16,954 nucleotides of DNA from DATDRS01 sp035291605 (GCA_035291605.1 DATDRS010000388.1:1-16954); one strand, 5' to 3'. Counted from the first letter of the stretch, positions 7,707 through 14,167 are shown. Numbers and translations are program-made. Notes: a model not told the origin generated them from the letters alone.

Positions 7707-8255
7707 GTGCTGAGCGCCAAGCGATTAGCCGACTTGATCACGGAGGTGCGCCTCCTACTGGGGGGCATGCTGGCCTGGCTGGGGTTGGCGCAGGGCGCGG
7801 CAGGATTGCCCCTGGCCGTCTGGCTCATGATTGCCGACTGGACGGGCGACTGCCTGGATGGGGCGGTTGCGCGGCGCAGCCGGGTTCATGACCACACCTG
7901 GGTCGGAGATCACGACCTCGAGGCCGACATGCTGGTTTCGGGCGGTCTGCTGGCTTATCTGGTCTTCGCCCGTTTCCTGGATCTGCACCTGGCGGGCGCG
8001 TATCTCCTCATCTGGGCGCTCGTGTTCTGGTACTGGGGGCTGTTGAGATCGCTGGGCATGCTGTTCCAGGCTCCAATTTACGCCTGGTTCATCTGGGTCG
8101 CCGTCCGTGACGCGCCGGGGGCGGGCTGGTGGATTGTGATCTGGATTGCGGCCGCCATCGTGATCACCTGGCCGAAGTTTCCTAAAGAAGTGATACCTGG
8201 TTTCCTCGCGGGGATGCAGCGCGTCTGGAGTCGCCTGCATCGTGCGCCTCGCTAG
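7707..8255 (+). CDS. CDP-alcohol phosphatidyltransferase family membrane protein
   Basis: 182 residues, mostly hydrophobic, with about five membrane helices. The family transfers a phosphoalcohol from a CDP-activated donor to an acceptor alcohol in phospholipid synthesis. The metal-binding signature is present at residues 48-74: D48..D51-G-A-V-A-R56, then G67, D70 and D74. The spacing differs from the usual D-G-x2-A-R-x8-G-x3-D-x3-D: here it is x10-G-x2-D-x3-D, one residue longer to the third Asp. The start is a GTG with AAGGAGGTG (7691-7699) seven bases upstream; no better ATG exists. It lies 14 nt after the adenosine-specific kinase. The substrates are unknown, and the short length suggests a minimal member of the family. 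Confidence 0.8.
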   Translation: MLSAKRLADLITEVRLLLGGMLAWLGLAQGAAGLPLAVWLMIADWTGDCLDGAVARRSRVHDHTWVGDHDLEADMLVSGGLLAYLVFARFLDLHLAGAYLLIWALVFWYWGLLRSLGMLFQAPIYAWFIWVAVRDAPGAGWWIVIWIAAAIVITWPKFPKEVIPGFLAGMQRVWSRLHRAPR

Positions 8256-8307
8256 CCCGGCGATTGTGGTATAACTGAGCCAGGAAGTTTTCGGCCAGGA
8301 GTTGTGT

Positions 8308-9279
8308 TTGTCAATTTCACATGAGATCCACGTGGACGCGCAGGCCCCTCGTCGCGCGTCCTTGTTTTCCCGCCTCCGCCCTATCGCACGCAGCTTGTTC
8401 CGGTTTCCTGGCCTGCGGGCTTTGCACCCCCTCGCCCGTCGCGTCCTCGCCGTCGCTGAACCCGCGGGCCGTCTGTCGTGGAGAGCCACCCCCAGTCAAC
8501 CGGTCCTCAAAGAATGCGGGATGCTCACCGTCCTGAGCGCCAACCTGTGGCACGACTGGCCGCGTAGGCGCGGGTGGCCGCAGCGCCTGGAGGCTCTGGC
8601 TCAACTGGTAGAGGCAGAAGGGGCGGATATCGTTTTGCTTCAGGAGGTGGCGCGCACGCCCGCACTACGCGCCGACGAGTGGCTCGCCCGGCGGTTGGGG
8701 ATGGCTTATGCCTATGCGCGGGCCAACGGGCACGAGGCCGCGATCGGTTTCGAAGAAGGCCTGGCCGTCTTCAGCCGCTGTCCGTTGACCACGCCGCGCC
8801 TCAGGCACCTCGGCTCGGGCGACAACCCTTTTGTCCGCCGCCTCGCGTTGGGCGCGGTCGTGGAAACGCCTTGTGGCGGCGTATCGGTGTTCACCGTGCA
8901 TCTGGGGTTGTCCCGCCGGCAGAATGCGCTGCAACTCTCGCACCTGCGCGCGTGGGTGGCCGAAGTCGCCGGCCACCACCCGGCTTTGATCGGCGGCGAC
9001 TTCAACGCCCCGGAGCACACGCCGCAGATCACGCACACCCGGCGGGCCTGGCTGGACACCTTCCGCTGCCTGCACCCGCAGGCCGACGGCGCAACACACG
9101 AGCTGAAATGGCCCTGGGGCGGCCGGCTGCGTCGCCACCGGCTGGACTACCTCTTTCTCTCTCCTGGCTCTCATCGGTGGCATGTGCTGGAGGCCCGCCA
9201 CATAGACGCCCCCGGCGGCCCCCATTCCGATCACCGAGCGGTGTTGGTCCGGCTGGCGCTTGAGTTAGAGCCATCTTAG
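8308..9279 (+). CDS. Endonuclease/exonuclease/phosphatase-fold metal-dependent hydrolase
   Basis: Member of the Mg2+-dependent EEP fold (DNase I, exonuclease III, inositol phosphatase, sphingomyelinase and similar). Numbered from a TTG two codons upstream (8302), catalytic residues are Asn81 in SANLW, Glu115 in LLQEV, His200 in FTVHLGL, Asp233 and Asn235 in GGDFNAP, Asp282 in RLDYLF, and Asp310-His311 in HSDHRAV. The full set is intact. About 70 arginine- and proline-rich residues precede the domain, so the start is uncertain. TTG at 8308 is preferred because AGGAG (8297-8301) is six bases away. There is no signal peptide. Following a CDP-alcohol transferase, a phosphodiesterase acting on lipid or nucleotide phosphates is plausible. 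Its TAG overlaps the stop of the convergent small gene. Confidence 0.85.
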   Translation: MSISHEIHVDAQAPRRASLFSRLRPIARSLFRFPGLRALHPLARRVLAVAEPAGRLSWRATPSQPVLKECGMLTVLSANLWHDWPRRRGWPQRLEALAQLVEAEGADIVLLQEVARTPALRADEWLARRLGMAYAYARANGHEAAIGFEEGLAVFSRCPLTTPRLRHLGSGDNPFVRRLALGAVVETPCGGVSVFTVHLGLSRRQNALQLSHLRAWVAEVAGHHPALIGGDFNAPEHTPQITHTRRAWLDTFRCLHPQADGATHELKWPWGGRLRRHRLDYLFLSPGSHRWHVLEARHIDAPGGPHSDHRAVLVRLALELEPS

Positions 9280-9536
9280 TGTGACGGGTTGAGAGCCGCC
9301 AGGACCTCCCGACCCTTCTCGGTAAGCCAATAGGTCGCGGCGGGAAATTTCTTGTTGCTATCTATCAACCTCCCCTCCTGCAAGTCCTCGACGACCGACC
9401 ACGTCACCGCCTCCGCCGTTCCATCGGGAGCGTGCAGTTGGAAAACCTTCCTGCCTTCCACGTCGCGATGCGATTTGAGCGCGCAGCCGTCGGCCATCGC
9501 CAGCAGGATTTTCCGGTGAGCAGAGAAAAATCTCAT
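9276..9536 (-). CDS. Small unknown protein, winged-helix-like C-terminus
   Basis: 86 residues of unrecognised family. The C-terminal text, with YWLTEKGREVLAAL at about residues 69-82, resembles the last strand and helix of winged-helix DNA-binding proteins. The central SVVEDLQEGRLID could be the preceding helix. No membrane segment or cysteine cluster is seen. AGGGA lies only two to three bases from the ATG, a tight spacing. It follows the 68-residue gene by 24 nt, so the pair is probably cotranscribed. Its TAA shares bases with the TAG of the convergent hydrolase gene, leaving no room for a terminator between them. A regulatory role is only a possibility. Confidence 0.6.
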   Translation of the reverse strand: MRFFSAHRKILLAMADGCALKSHRDVEGRKVFQLHAPDGTAEAVTWSVVEDLQEGRLIDSNKKFPAATYWLTEKGREVLAALNPSH

Positions 9537-9560
9537 TTCCCTTTTAGGGGATCGTACGGC

Positions 9561-9767
9561 CTATCCCAAAAGCTGAACGTATTGCTGCAATTCTCGCTGT
9601 GAAATCTTGACGTACCTCTCGCCGATGATTTCTTTCATCTCTGCCTCGGTGAGGCGGCAACGCAGGATTTCCAAAGCGTCCTCGGGCGACTGCCCGTAGG
9701 CCAGCTTTTTCTTCCCGTTCTTCATGTCGAACAAGTACATGTAGTGGGGGTTGCTGAAGCTGCTCAT
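9561..9767 (-). CDS. Small unknown protein
   Basis: 68 residues of unrecognised family. It starts MSSFSNPHYMYLFDMKNGKKK, continues with a helical acidic/basic middle (SPEDALEILRCRLTEAEMKE) and ends with ISQRELQQYVQLLG, so a small alpha/beta cytosolic protein seems likely. Composition is protein-like and less arginine-rich than shadow frames, which supports a real gene. There is no clear ribosome site before the ATG. It is immediately upstream of the 86-residue gene in the same direction and downstream of the radical SAM gene, separated from it by a palindrome (9781-9798). Confidence 0.55.
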   Translation of the reverse strand: MSSFSNPHYMYLFDMKNGKKKLAYGQSPEDALEILRCRLTEAEMKEIIGERYVKISQRELQQYVQLLG

Positions 9768-9780
9768 AGCGACTCGTATT

Positions 9781-9798
9781 CCGTATTGCGCAATACGG
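9781..9798. repeat. Perfect 18-bp palindrome
   Basis: CCGTATTGC followed directly by its inverse GCAATACGG, with a further degenerate copy (TACGCAATACG, 9801-9811) after it. It lies in the 45-nt spacer between the radical SAM stop and the 68-residue gene. It could be a protein-binding site or a short dispersed repeat; there is no adjacent T-run. Confidence 0.8.
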
Positions 9799-9812
9799 GA
9801 TACGCAATACGT

Positions 9813-11228
9813 CTAGGCTTTCGTCAGCGCCGCCATGTAATTCTTGCGTTCCTGCCGGACCTGGGCCAGGCCCTTGTTCACTTCGTCGTCGTAGCGGCCG
9901 GCCAGCAGGTCGCGGTAGAACTGGTAATCAATCCCCTTCACCTTCTCGTCGTCCGGGAAGCGGTGGTAATTCTCCTTCGTCATCAGGCTCTTGCCCTCGG
10001 CGATCAGCTGATGGCCGAGCGCCGAGCCGGGGTAGGGGGCATAGAAGGCAATCGAGGGCAGGATGCGCTTGGTGTACTTGACCATGCGCATCGTCTTGAA
10101 GGCGTCCTCAGGCCTCTCGCCGGGGATGCCGAGCATGATGTTCGACCAGAACACGGGCGCTGGCTTGCCTTCGCGCTCCATCTCGTCGCCGATGCGGGTC
10201 AGCAGGTCAATCGTGAAGTAATTGTCTTCCTCCGTGCACTCCTTGTTCAGGATGCGCAGCACCCGGTCGCTGCCGGACTCGAACCCGATGGAGACCGTGT
10301 TCCAGTTGGTCTCGCGCACGAGGGCTTCGAACAGGTCAGGCCACTGGCGCACCGTGTCGGCGCGGGCGGCGGCCCAGTAGGGCCAGACCTTGTTCGCCCG
10401 GCGTGGATATTTTTCGACCCACTCCTTCAGCCAGCTCGGGTTCTGGAAGAACATCGAGTCGTGGATGACGACGGACCCCACGCCGTACTTCCGGTCGAGG
10501 TCGTTGAGCTCGTCAATCACCATCTCCACGGGGCGGCGGCCCATGTTCGGGATGTAGGAATTCTCGTTGCAGAACACGCACTGCCACGGGCAGACGCGGC
10601 TGGTGAGCAGCGTCGCCACGGGCGGCGGCCCCCAGCCGCACTCTGGCTCCAGCGGCCAGTTGAACTTCTTTTCTAGTTTGCGGCTGGCGGGCCTGGGCCA
10701 CAGCCTCCGGTCCATCATCGGCCAGTCGGCCATGGACCTGGCGCCCGTCCCCAGAATGAGGCGCGGAAAAGCGGCGGGGTCTTTGACCAGGTCTGCGATG
10801 AGGTCCTCGCCCGGCCCCTGGCAAATCTTGTCGAACTCCGGGACCGCTTCCATCTCGTCCGGCGCGACGGTCGCGTGCATCCCCCCGGTGAGCACGATCC
10901 CCTGCGGGTTCACTTCCTTGAATAGCTTGGCGGAGCGGTAGGCGCTCGGGTAGGTATAGCTCCGCACGTTCATGATGAGCATGTCGTACCCGGCCAGGTG
11001 CTTTTTGACCTCGTCCCACGAGGTGCACTGGCGGGTGGAGAACAAGTCGGTCAGCACGCCGTTCTGGTGCAGGATGGTGCGCAGGAGGCCGAGCCCGTGA
11101 TCCTGCCACTGCTCATGCGGCCCGGCAGGGTTGACCAGATCGCCCAGGTCGCCAAGATCGAGCCACAGGATCCTCGAGTCACGCCTCTCGACAAAGTCGC
11201 TCTTCTTCGATTGGAAAAAACTGAACAT
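9813..11228 (-). CDS. B12-binding-domain radical SAM protein
   Basis: 471 residues from the chosen ATG. The N-terminal 150 or so residues look like a cobalamin-binding Rossmann domain, with VLTGGMHATVAPDE near 112-125 and the linker motif QGPGEDLIADLV near 137-148. The radical SAM core follows with CPWQCVFC (Cys213, Cys217, Cys220), the C-x3-C-x2-C ligand set for the [4Fe-4S] cluster that cleaves S-adenosylmethionine. Later motifs VSIGFESGSDRVLRILNK and IMLGIPGERPEDA fit class B methyltransferase-like radical SAM enzymes. Substrate unknown; relatives methylate or rearrange cofactors, lipids and natural products. A longer ATG start (11300) would be read through a 28-bp palindrome and gives an atypical N-terminus, so 11228 is preferred, although its ribosome site is weak. 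Confidence 0.88.
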   Translation of the reverse strand: MFSFFQSKKSDFVERRDSRILWLDLGDLGDLVNPAGPHEQWQDHGLGLLRTILHQNGVLTDLFSTRQCTSWDEVKKHLAGYDMLIMNVRSYTYPSAYRSAKLFKEVNPQGIVLTGGMHATVAPDEMEAVPEFDKICQGPGEDLIADLVKDPAAFPRLILGTGARSMADWPMMDRRLWPRPASRKLEKKFNWPLEPECGWGPPPVATLLTSRVCPWQCVFCNENSYIPNMGRRPVEMVIDELNDLDRKYGVGSVVIHDSMFFQNPSWLKEWVEKYPRRANKVWPYWAAARADTVRQWPDLFEALVRETNWNTVSIGFESGSDRVLRILNKECTEEDNYFTIDLLTRIGDEMEREGKPAPVFWSNIMLGIPGERPEDAFKTMRMVKYTKRILPSIAFYAPYPGSALGHQLIAEGKSLMTKENYHRFPDDEKVKGIDYQFYRDLLAGRYDDEVNKGLAQVRQERKNYMAALTKA

Positions 11229-11275
11229 GGAAAGTCTTTCTGGCGCAACGCGATTGTTTTTGTACACGGATAACG

Positions 11276-11303
11276 CGGATGCGCTCCGCGCGGAGCGCAT
11301 CCG
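11276..11303. repeat. Perfect 28-bp palindrome
   Basis: CGGATGCGCTCCGC followed directly by its inverse GCGGAGCGCATCCG, no loop. The arms extend further as AACG/CGTT with one bulged base. It occupies the spacer between the DUF2203 stop (11310) and the radical SAM start (11228). It could form a strong cruciform or RNA hairpin, possibly ending the DUF2203 transcript or folding in the radical SAM leader. Confidence 0.9.
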
Positions 11304-11309
11304 TTGACA

Positions 11310-11687
11310 CTACAACGGTTGTCGTCCGGCAAAGCCGGCATCGAGGTCGTGCCAGTGGGTCACGCGGGGCTCGTCGTAACGCCAGCACAGATACACTTCG
11401 CGCCCGTCGCGTTCGGAGAGGAAGTCGAGCAGTCCGGTGTTGAGGTCTTTGATCAGGACCCCCAGGGCCTCGATGGCTTTGGCGTTGCGTTGGATTTTTT
11501 CGAAGTGCGCTACCAGTTCGCCAGCCTTCTGGCTGCCGCCGTTGCCGACCGATTTCTCCAGCACGGGCCACAGCTCGGGCTGAGCCTCGACGATCTGGCG
11601 GCGCGCCTCGAGCATCGCGGCGACCAGGGGGCGCAGGGTGGGCAACAGCGCATTGGCTTCTTCGGCGGTGAAATAGTGGGCGCGCAT
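11310..11687 (-). CDS. DUF2203 family protein
   Basis: 125 residues. The sequence follows the DUF2203 pattern along its whole length: F-T-A-E-E-A-N-A-L-L-P near residues 6-16, a helical middle, IEALGVLIKDLNTGLLDFLS near 72-91, then REVYLCWRYDEPRVTHWHDLDAGFAGRQPL at the end, with the conserved LCW, WH and GfagRqPl blocks. The function of the family is unknown. It is small, cytosolic and mostly helical. The conserved Trp, His and acidic residues near the end hint at ligand or metal binding, but nothing is established. GAGG lies seven bases before the ATG. It follows the HesB-type gene on the same strand with an 89-nt spacer containing a hairpin. Confidence 0.88.
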   Translation of the reverse strand: MRAHYFTAEEANALLPTLRPLVAAMLEARRQIVEAQPELWPVLEKSVGNGGSQKAGELVAHFEKIQRNAKAIEALGVLIKDLNTGLLDFLSERDGREVYLCWRYDEPRVTHWHDLDAGFAGRQPL

Positions 11688-11706
11688 GCTCAGGCCTCAT
11701 AAACAG

Positions 11707-11747
11707 CAAATCGCACGCGCGGACGAGCAGGCGCTGCGTGCGACTTG
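11707..11747 (-). terminator. Possible terminator hairpin after the HesB-type gene
   Basis: A 12-bp stem with one mismatch pairs 11707-11718 with 11736-11747 around a 17-nt loop. The core is TCGCACGC/GCGTGCGA. It lies downstream of the minus-strand HesB-type stop (11777). The following bases are only mildly T-rich, so termination is uncertain. Confidence 0.45.
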
Positions 11748-11776
11748 CTTCAGTCGATCTCCGCGCTGACGGCGGT

Positions 11777-12187
11777 TTAGTGGCCGCAGCCGCCCCCGCT
11801 GGAGCCCTGCGAGCCGCTGGTGCGGAACGAGTGGCCGCAGCCGCAGGTCGAGACGGCGTTCGGGTTCTCAATGCGGAAGCCGCCGCCCATCAGGTTATCC
11901 ACGTAATCAATCTCGGCGCCGGCGAGGTACATCATCGAAGTGGGGTCAATAAACACCCTCACGCCTTCCTGCTCGAAGACGCTGTCGAACTCGCCCGGCG
12001 CCGGTTCGATGGCCATGCCATACTGCATCCCCGAGCAGCCGCCGCCGGCGACAAACACGCGCAAGCCGTGGTCGGGCATGTTGCGCTCAGCCAGCAAAGA
12101 CCTTATCTTGGTCGCCGCCGCCGGAAGCAGCGCAACACTGTCGTCCTCAACTGCGATTTGTGGGTTAATCAGTTCAATCTCAGCCAT
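11777..12187 (-). CDS. A-type Fe-S carrier (HesB/IscA/ErpA family)
   Basis: 136 residues. A-type proteins bind an Fe-S cluster or iron and deliver it to apo-enzymes in the cytosol. The three invariant cysteines are Cys51 in GGGCSGMQYG and Cys115 and Cys117 in STCGCGHSF, in the expected C-x(n)-C-G-C arrangement. Strand-rich segments LRVFVAGG, VRVFIDP and IDYVDNLMGGGFRIENPNA match the family. After the core is a Gly/Ser-rich tail with an additional cysteine (GSQGSSGGGCGH), longer than usual. GGAGAGG lies just upstream of the ATG. It has its own promoter overlapping the end of SufR-like regulator 1, so regulation by that neighbour is likely but inferred. Confidence 0.92.
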   Translation of the reverse strand: MAEIELINPQIAVEDDSVALLPAAATKIRSLLAERNMPDHGLRVFVAGGGCSGMQYGMAIEPAPGEFDSVFEQEGVRVFIDPTSMMYLAGAEIDYVDNLMGGGFRIENPNAVSTCGCGHSFRTSGSQGSSGGGCGH

Positions 12188-12217
12188 TTTTTCCTCTCCT
12201 CAGGACTCAGTGCCTGG

Positions 12218-12246
12218 ATTCTAATGTAGTTTACCCCAAGAGTCAA
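12218..12246 (-). promoter_or_regulatory. Promoter of the HesB-type gene
   Basis: On the minus strand: TTGACT (12241-12246), 17-nt spacer, TAGAAT (12218-12223). The -35 box overlaps the stop codon of SufR-like regulator 1. The same -10 (TAGAAT) is used by that regulator's own promoter. Confidence 0.65.
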
Positions 12247-12905
12247 TTACCCAGATGGCGGTCTATTTTATTCCCCGTCAGGCCCAGATCCGCCTCGCGG
12301 ATCAGATAGCAGCAGGTTTCTGCGCCTTCTACGACGCGCGACACACGCTGGGGGATCACTCCCAGCAGATTGCCGACCAGCATCATGTCCATATTGCAGA
12401 GTTCCGGGTGTTTTGGGGCGATAGCGTCGTAGGGGCAACACTCGGTGTGGAACAAATATCCCTCGGGGGCCGGTTCCCAGCGGGCTGCATAACCCCGCTG
12501 GTTAAGGAAAGCCGCCGCCCGGTCGAGGCGCGTGGTCATCTGTTCCCCGGGCGACGGGCAGGGGGCTTCGGCGGCCACGCGGGCGGCCACGCCCTCGAAA
12601 ATCACGTTGATATTGTCAGAGGCCGGGTCAGTCTTGATCTCCTCGATGAGCTTCGCGGCCAGTTCGCCATAGTTGTTGGGAAAGCGGCTGGCCGCTTGCG
12701 CAGTGAGCGCATATGCATACTGCGGCCGCCCGGGCGAGGCGCGGCGGCGAATCGCCGGCTCGGCCACCCACGCCTCGCGACGCAGAATGTCGAGATGGTG
12801 GCGCACGGTGACCGTCGTCAGGTTCAGCACGGCGGCGAGATCGTCCGCCGTGGCTGGGCCATGTTCCTTAAGGTGATTGAGAATCAACTGCCGTGTACGC
12901 TGCAT
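12243..12905 (-). CDS. SufR-like winged-helix regulator 1 with Fe-S cysteine motif
   Basis: 220 residues. Residues 1-70 form a DeoR/ArsR-like winged helix: MQRTRQLILNHLKEHG, the recognition segment LTTVTVRHHLDIL, and the wing GRPQYAYALT. The C-terminal part carries the cysteine pattern of SufR, the Fe-S sensing repressor of suf genes: Cys157-x12-Cys170-x27-Cys198, with extra cysteines at 156 and 199. The third of the four cysteines described for cyanobacterial SufR is missing (hydrophobic there). The cluster may thus have three cysteine ligands or a different fourth. GGAGGTGA precedes the ATG at good spacing. It is divergent to an orphan promoter and directly upstream of the HesB-type Fe-S carrier. 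The predicted role is an Fe-S or iron-responsive repressor of Fe-S genes. Confidence 0.83.
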   Translation of the reverse strand: MQRTRQLILNHLKEHGPATADDLAAVLNLTTVTVRHHLDILRREAWVAEPAIRRRASPGRPQYAYALTAQAASRFPNNYGELAAKLIEEIKTDPASDNINVIFEGVAARVAAEAPCPSPGEQMTTRLDRAAAFLNQRGYAARWEPAPEGYLFHTECCPYDAIAPKHPELCNMDMMLVGNLLGVIPQRVSRVVEGAETCCYLIREADLGLTGNKIDRHLGN

Positions 12906-12938
12906 CGCGGCTCACCTCCGGGTCGGCCGCTCACTCGC

Positions 12939-12967
12939 ATTCTAGGCGGGGGGGGCGCATTTGTCAA
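12939..12967 (-). promoter_or_regulatory. Promoter of SufR-like regulator 1
   Basis: Minus strand: TTGACA (12962-12967), 17-nt spacer, TAGAAT (12939-12944). The spacer holds a run of eight C residues. Its -35 region TTGTCAA (12961-12967, plus sense) is the inverse of TTGACAA at 12994-13000, the -35 of an opposing promoter. Confidence 0.72.
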
Positions 12968-12993
12968 ACAGGGATTTGGTTAATTCGGTTTGC

Positions 12994-13021
12994 TTGACAA
13001 TGATTATGCTCAGAGTATAAC
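12994..13021 (+). promoter_or_regulatory. Strong orphan promoter with overlapping dyad
   Basis: TTGACA (12994-12999), 16-nt spacer, TATAAC (13016-13021). An imperfect inverted repeat, TTATGCT-CAG-AGTATAA (13004-13020, one mismatched pair), covers the spacer and -10, as expected for a repressor site. No normal-sized plus-strand gene lies downstream; only a 17-codon frame does, then the convergent moaA end. Confidence 0.65.
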
Positions 13022-13049
13022 TCGTCCGCTTAGGAAATATGTAACAAAC

Positions 13050-13103
13050 ATGGCTGAGGAAATGTACTGGGATGGCCCTCGGCCCTCCCCCATTGCAGGA
13101 TAG
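13050..13103 (+). CDS. Possible 17-codon small ORF behind the orphan promoter
   Basis: ATG at 13050 to TAG at 13101-13103 encodes a 17-residue peptide starting MAEEMYWDG and ending PSPIAG. It begins about 22-25 nt after the expected transcript start of the promoter at 12994-13021. AGGAA (13032-13036) is 13 bases upstream, too far for an ideal ribosome site. It could be a leader peptide, a true microprotein, or a chance frame inside a small RNA. A CCTCCCC/GGGGAGG pairing (13084-13090 with 13114-13120) follows. Confidence 0.25.
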   Translation: MAEEMYWDGPRPSPIAG

Positions 13104-13123
13104 CGCCGCGACCGGGGAGGAGG

Positions 13124-13453
13124 TCAGCCGCCGATGTGTGACATCTCCACCTTCGGCAACGGAATGACCGTCCCTTGCGACCTCAATTCTGAATAGCGGT
13201 CATCGCGCCCGCGCCAGACTTTGGCAAGAGCGGCGGAAATTTCTTCGTCGGTCGCGCCGACGCGCAGGAGTTTGCGGAAGTCGTACCCACTGACGGCGAA
13301 GAGGCAGGTATGGAGCTTGCCCTCGGCCGAGAGGCGGGCGCGGTTGCAGTCGCCGCAGAAGGGTTGGGTGACGGAAGCGATCACGCCGATCTCGCCACGG
13401 CCATCTTTGTAGCGCCAACGCTCAGCCACTTCGCCCACATAATTTGGATCCAT
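13124..13453 (-). CDS. moaA: moaA C-terminal part (downstream of an in-frame TGA)
   Basis: 109 residues continuing MoaA in the same frame as the upstream part, after TGA-GAG-CCG. It carries the second, C-terminal [4Fe-4S] site of MoaA, CGDC at residues 33-36 and Cys50 (C-x2-C-x13-C), in the context QPFCGDCNRARLSAEGKLHTCLF, and ends SHIGG with the conserved GlyGly tail needed for catalysis. Everything required of the C-terminal domain is present. An ATG (13451-13453) three codons after the stop could allow separate translation, but no good ribosome site is visible before it. Without the N-terminal radical SAM core this piece alone cannot work. Either the gene is broken, or the two pieces associate, or the TGA is a sequence error. 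Confidence 0.85.
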   Translation of the reverse strand: MDPNYVGEVAERWRYKDGRGEIGVIASVTQPFCGDCNRARLSAEGKLHTCLFAVSGYDFRKLLRVGATDEEISAALAKVWRGRDDRYSELRSQGTVIPLPKVEMSHIGG

Positions 13454-13459
13454 CGGCTC

Positions 13460-14128
13460 TCATGGCATCTCGGCGTTGATCGTGGCGACGATCTCTTTCG
13501 CCGTCACCACGTCGTCCAGGCGCCAGCCGTTGGTGGTGCCCACGTCCATGTATTCGATGAAGCGCAAGATGTAGCCCTTCTCGCGGAAGAAGCGGGCCAT
13601 CGGCAGGATGCTGGACTCGTTCATGCCGCGCTTCACCACCGCGTTGACTTTGATCGGCCACAGGCCGACAGTTTCGGCGGCGGCCATGCCTTCCAGCACC
13701 TTTGTCACTGGAAAATCCATGTCGTTCATCGCTTTGAACACGGCTTCGTCCAGCGAGTCGAGGCTGACGGTCACGCGCTGGAGTCCGGCGTCTTTCAATG
13801 CTTTGGCTTGTTGCGGGAGCAATGCGCCGTTGGTGGTGAGAGTGAGATCGAGATCGGGAATCTCGGCCAGCATGGCGACGAGTTTGTGCAGGTCGCGGCG
13901 CACGAGCGGTTCGCCGCCAGTGAGACGGATTTTGCGGACCCCGTGCGCGACAAAGAGTTTGGCGAGGCAGGTGATCTCTTCAAAGGTCAGCACTTCGGCG
14001 CGAGTGAGAAATTGATAGTCGGGGCCGAAGATTTCTTTGGGCATGCAGTATACGCACCGGAAGTTGCACCGGTCGGTGACGGAGATGCGGAGGTCGCGCA
14101 GGGGACGGTTGAGGGTGTCGAGGAGCAA
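13460..14128 (-). CDS. moaA: GTP 3',8-cyclase MoaA, N-terminal radical SAM part, ended by in-frame TGA
   Basis: MoaA converts GTP to 3',8-cyclo-dihydro-GTP, the first step of molybdenum cofactor synthesis. This part has the radical SAM ligands CNFRCVYC (Cys21, 25, 28), the GGEP motif LTGGEPLVRRDL at 69-80, and the helix-strand run typical of the TIM barrel. It ends INAEMP then TGA (13460-13462). The same frame continues past it into the rest of MoaA; total length including the stop position is 334, as expected for the family. Other genes here end in TGA, so the codon is a normal stop in this genome. The start is a TTG without a spaced ribosome site, 39 nt after the stop of SufR-like regulator 2 and in the same frame as it; cotranscription is likely. 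No other moa genes are in view. Confidence 0.88.
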   Translation of the reverse strand: MLLDTLNRPLRDLRISVTDRCNFRCVYCMPKEIFGPDYQFLTRAEVLTFEEITCLAKLFVAHGVRKIRLTGGEPLVRRDLHKLVAMLAEIPDLDLTLTTNGALLPQQAKALKDAGLQRVTVSLDSLDEAVFKAMNDMDFPVTKVLEGMAAAETVGLWPIKVNAVVKRGMNESSILPMARFFREKGYILRFIEYMDVGTTNGWRLDDVVTAKEIVATINAEMP

Positions 14129-14167
14129 GGGGAGACCAGAGACTGGAGATTGCGGAGAACGTTTCCT

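Noticed and set aside
9744..10676. A 310-codon plus-strand open frame under the radical SAM gene
   Set aside because: Shadow of the well-supported minus-strand gene in GC-rich DNA, without a ribosome site.
12906..13050. Classical SufR operator (CAAC-N6-GTTG)
   Set aside because: I looked around both regulator promoters and did not find this motif; different dyads are present instead.
13460..13462. Selenocysteine at the moaA TGA
   Set aside because: The position is not a cysteine site in MoaA, no SECIS-like hairpin is evident directly after it, and nothing else in the window suggests selenoprotein machinery.
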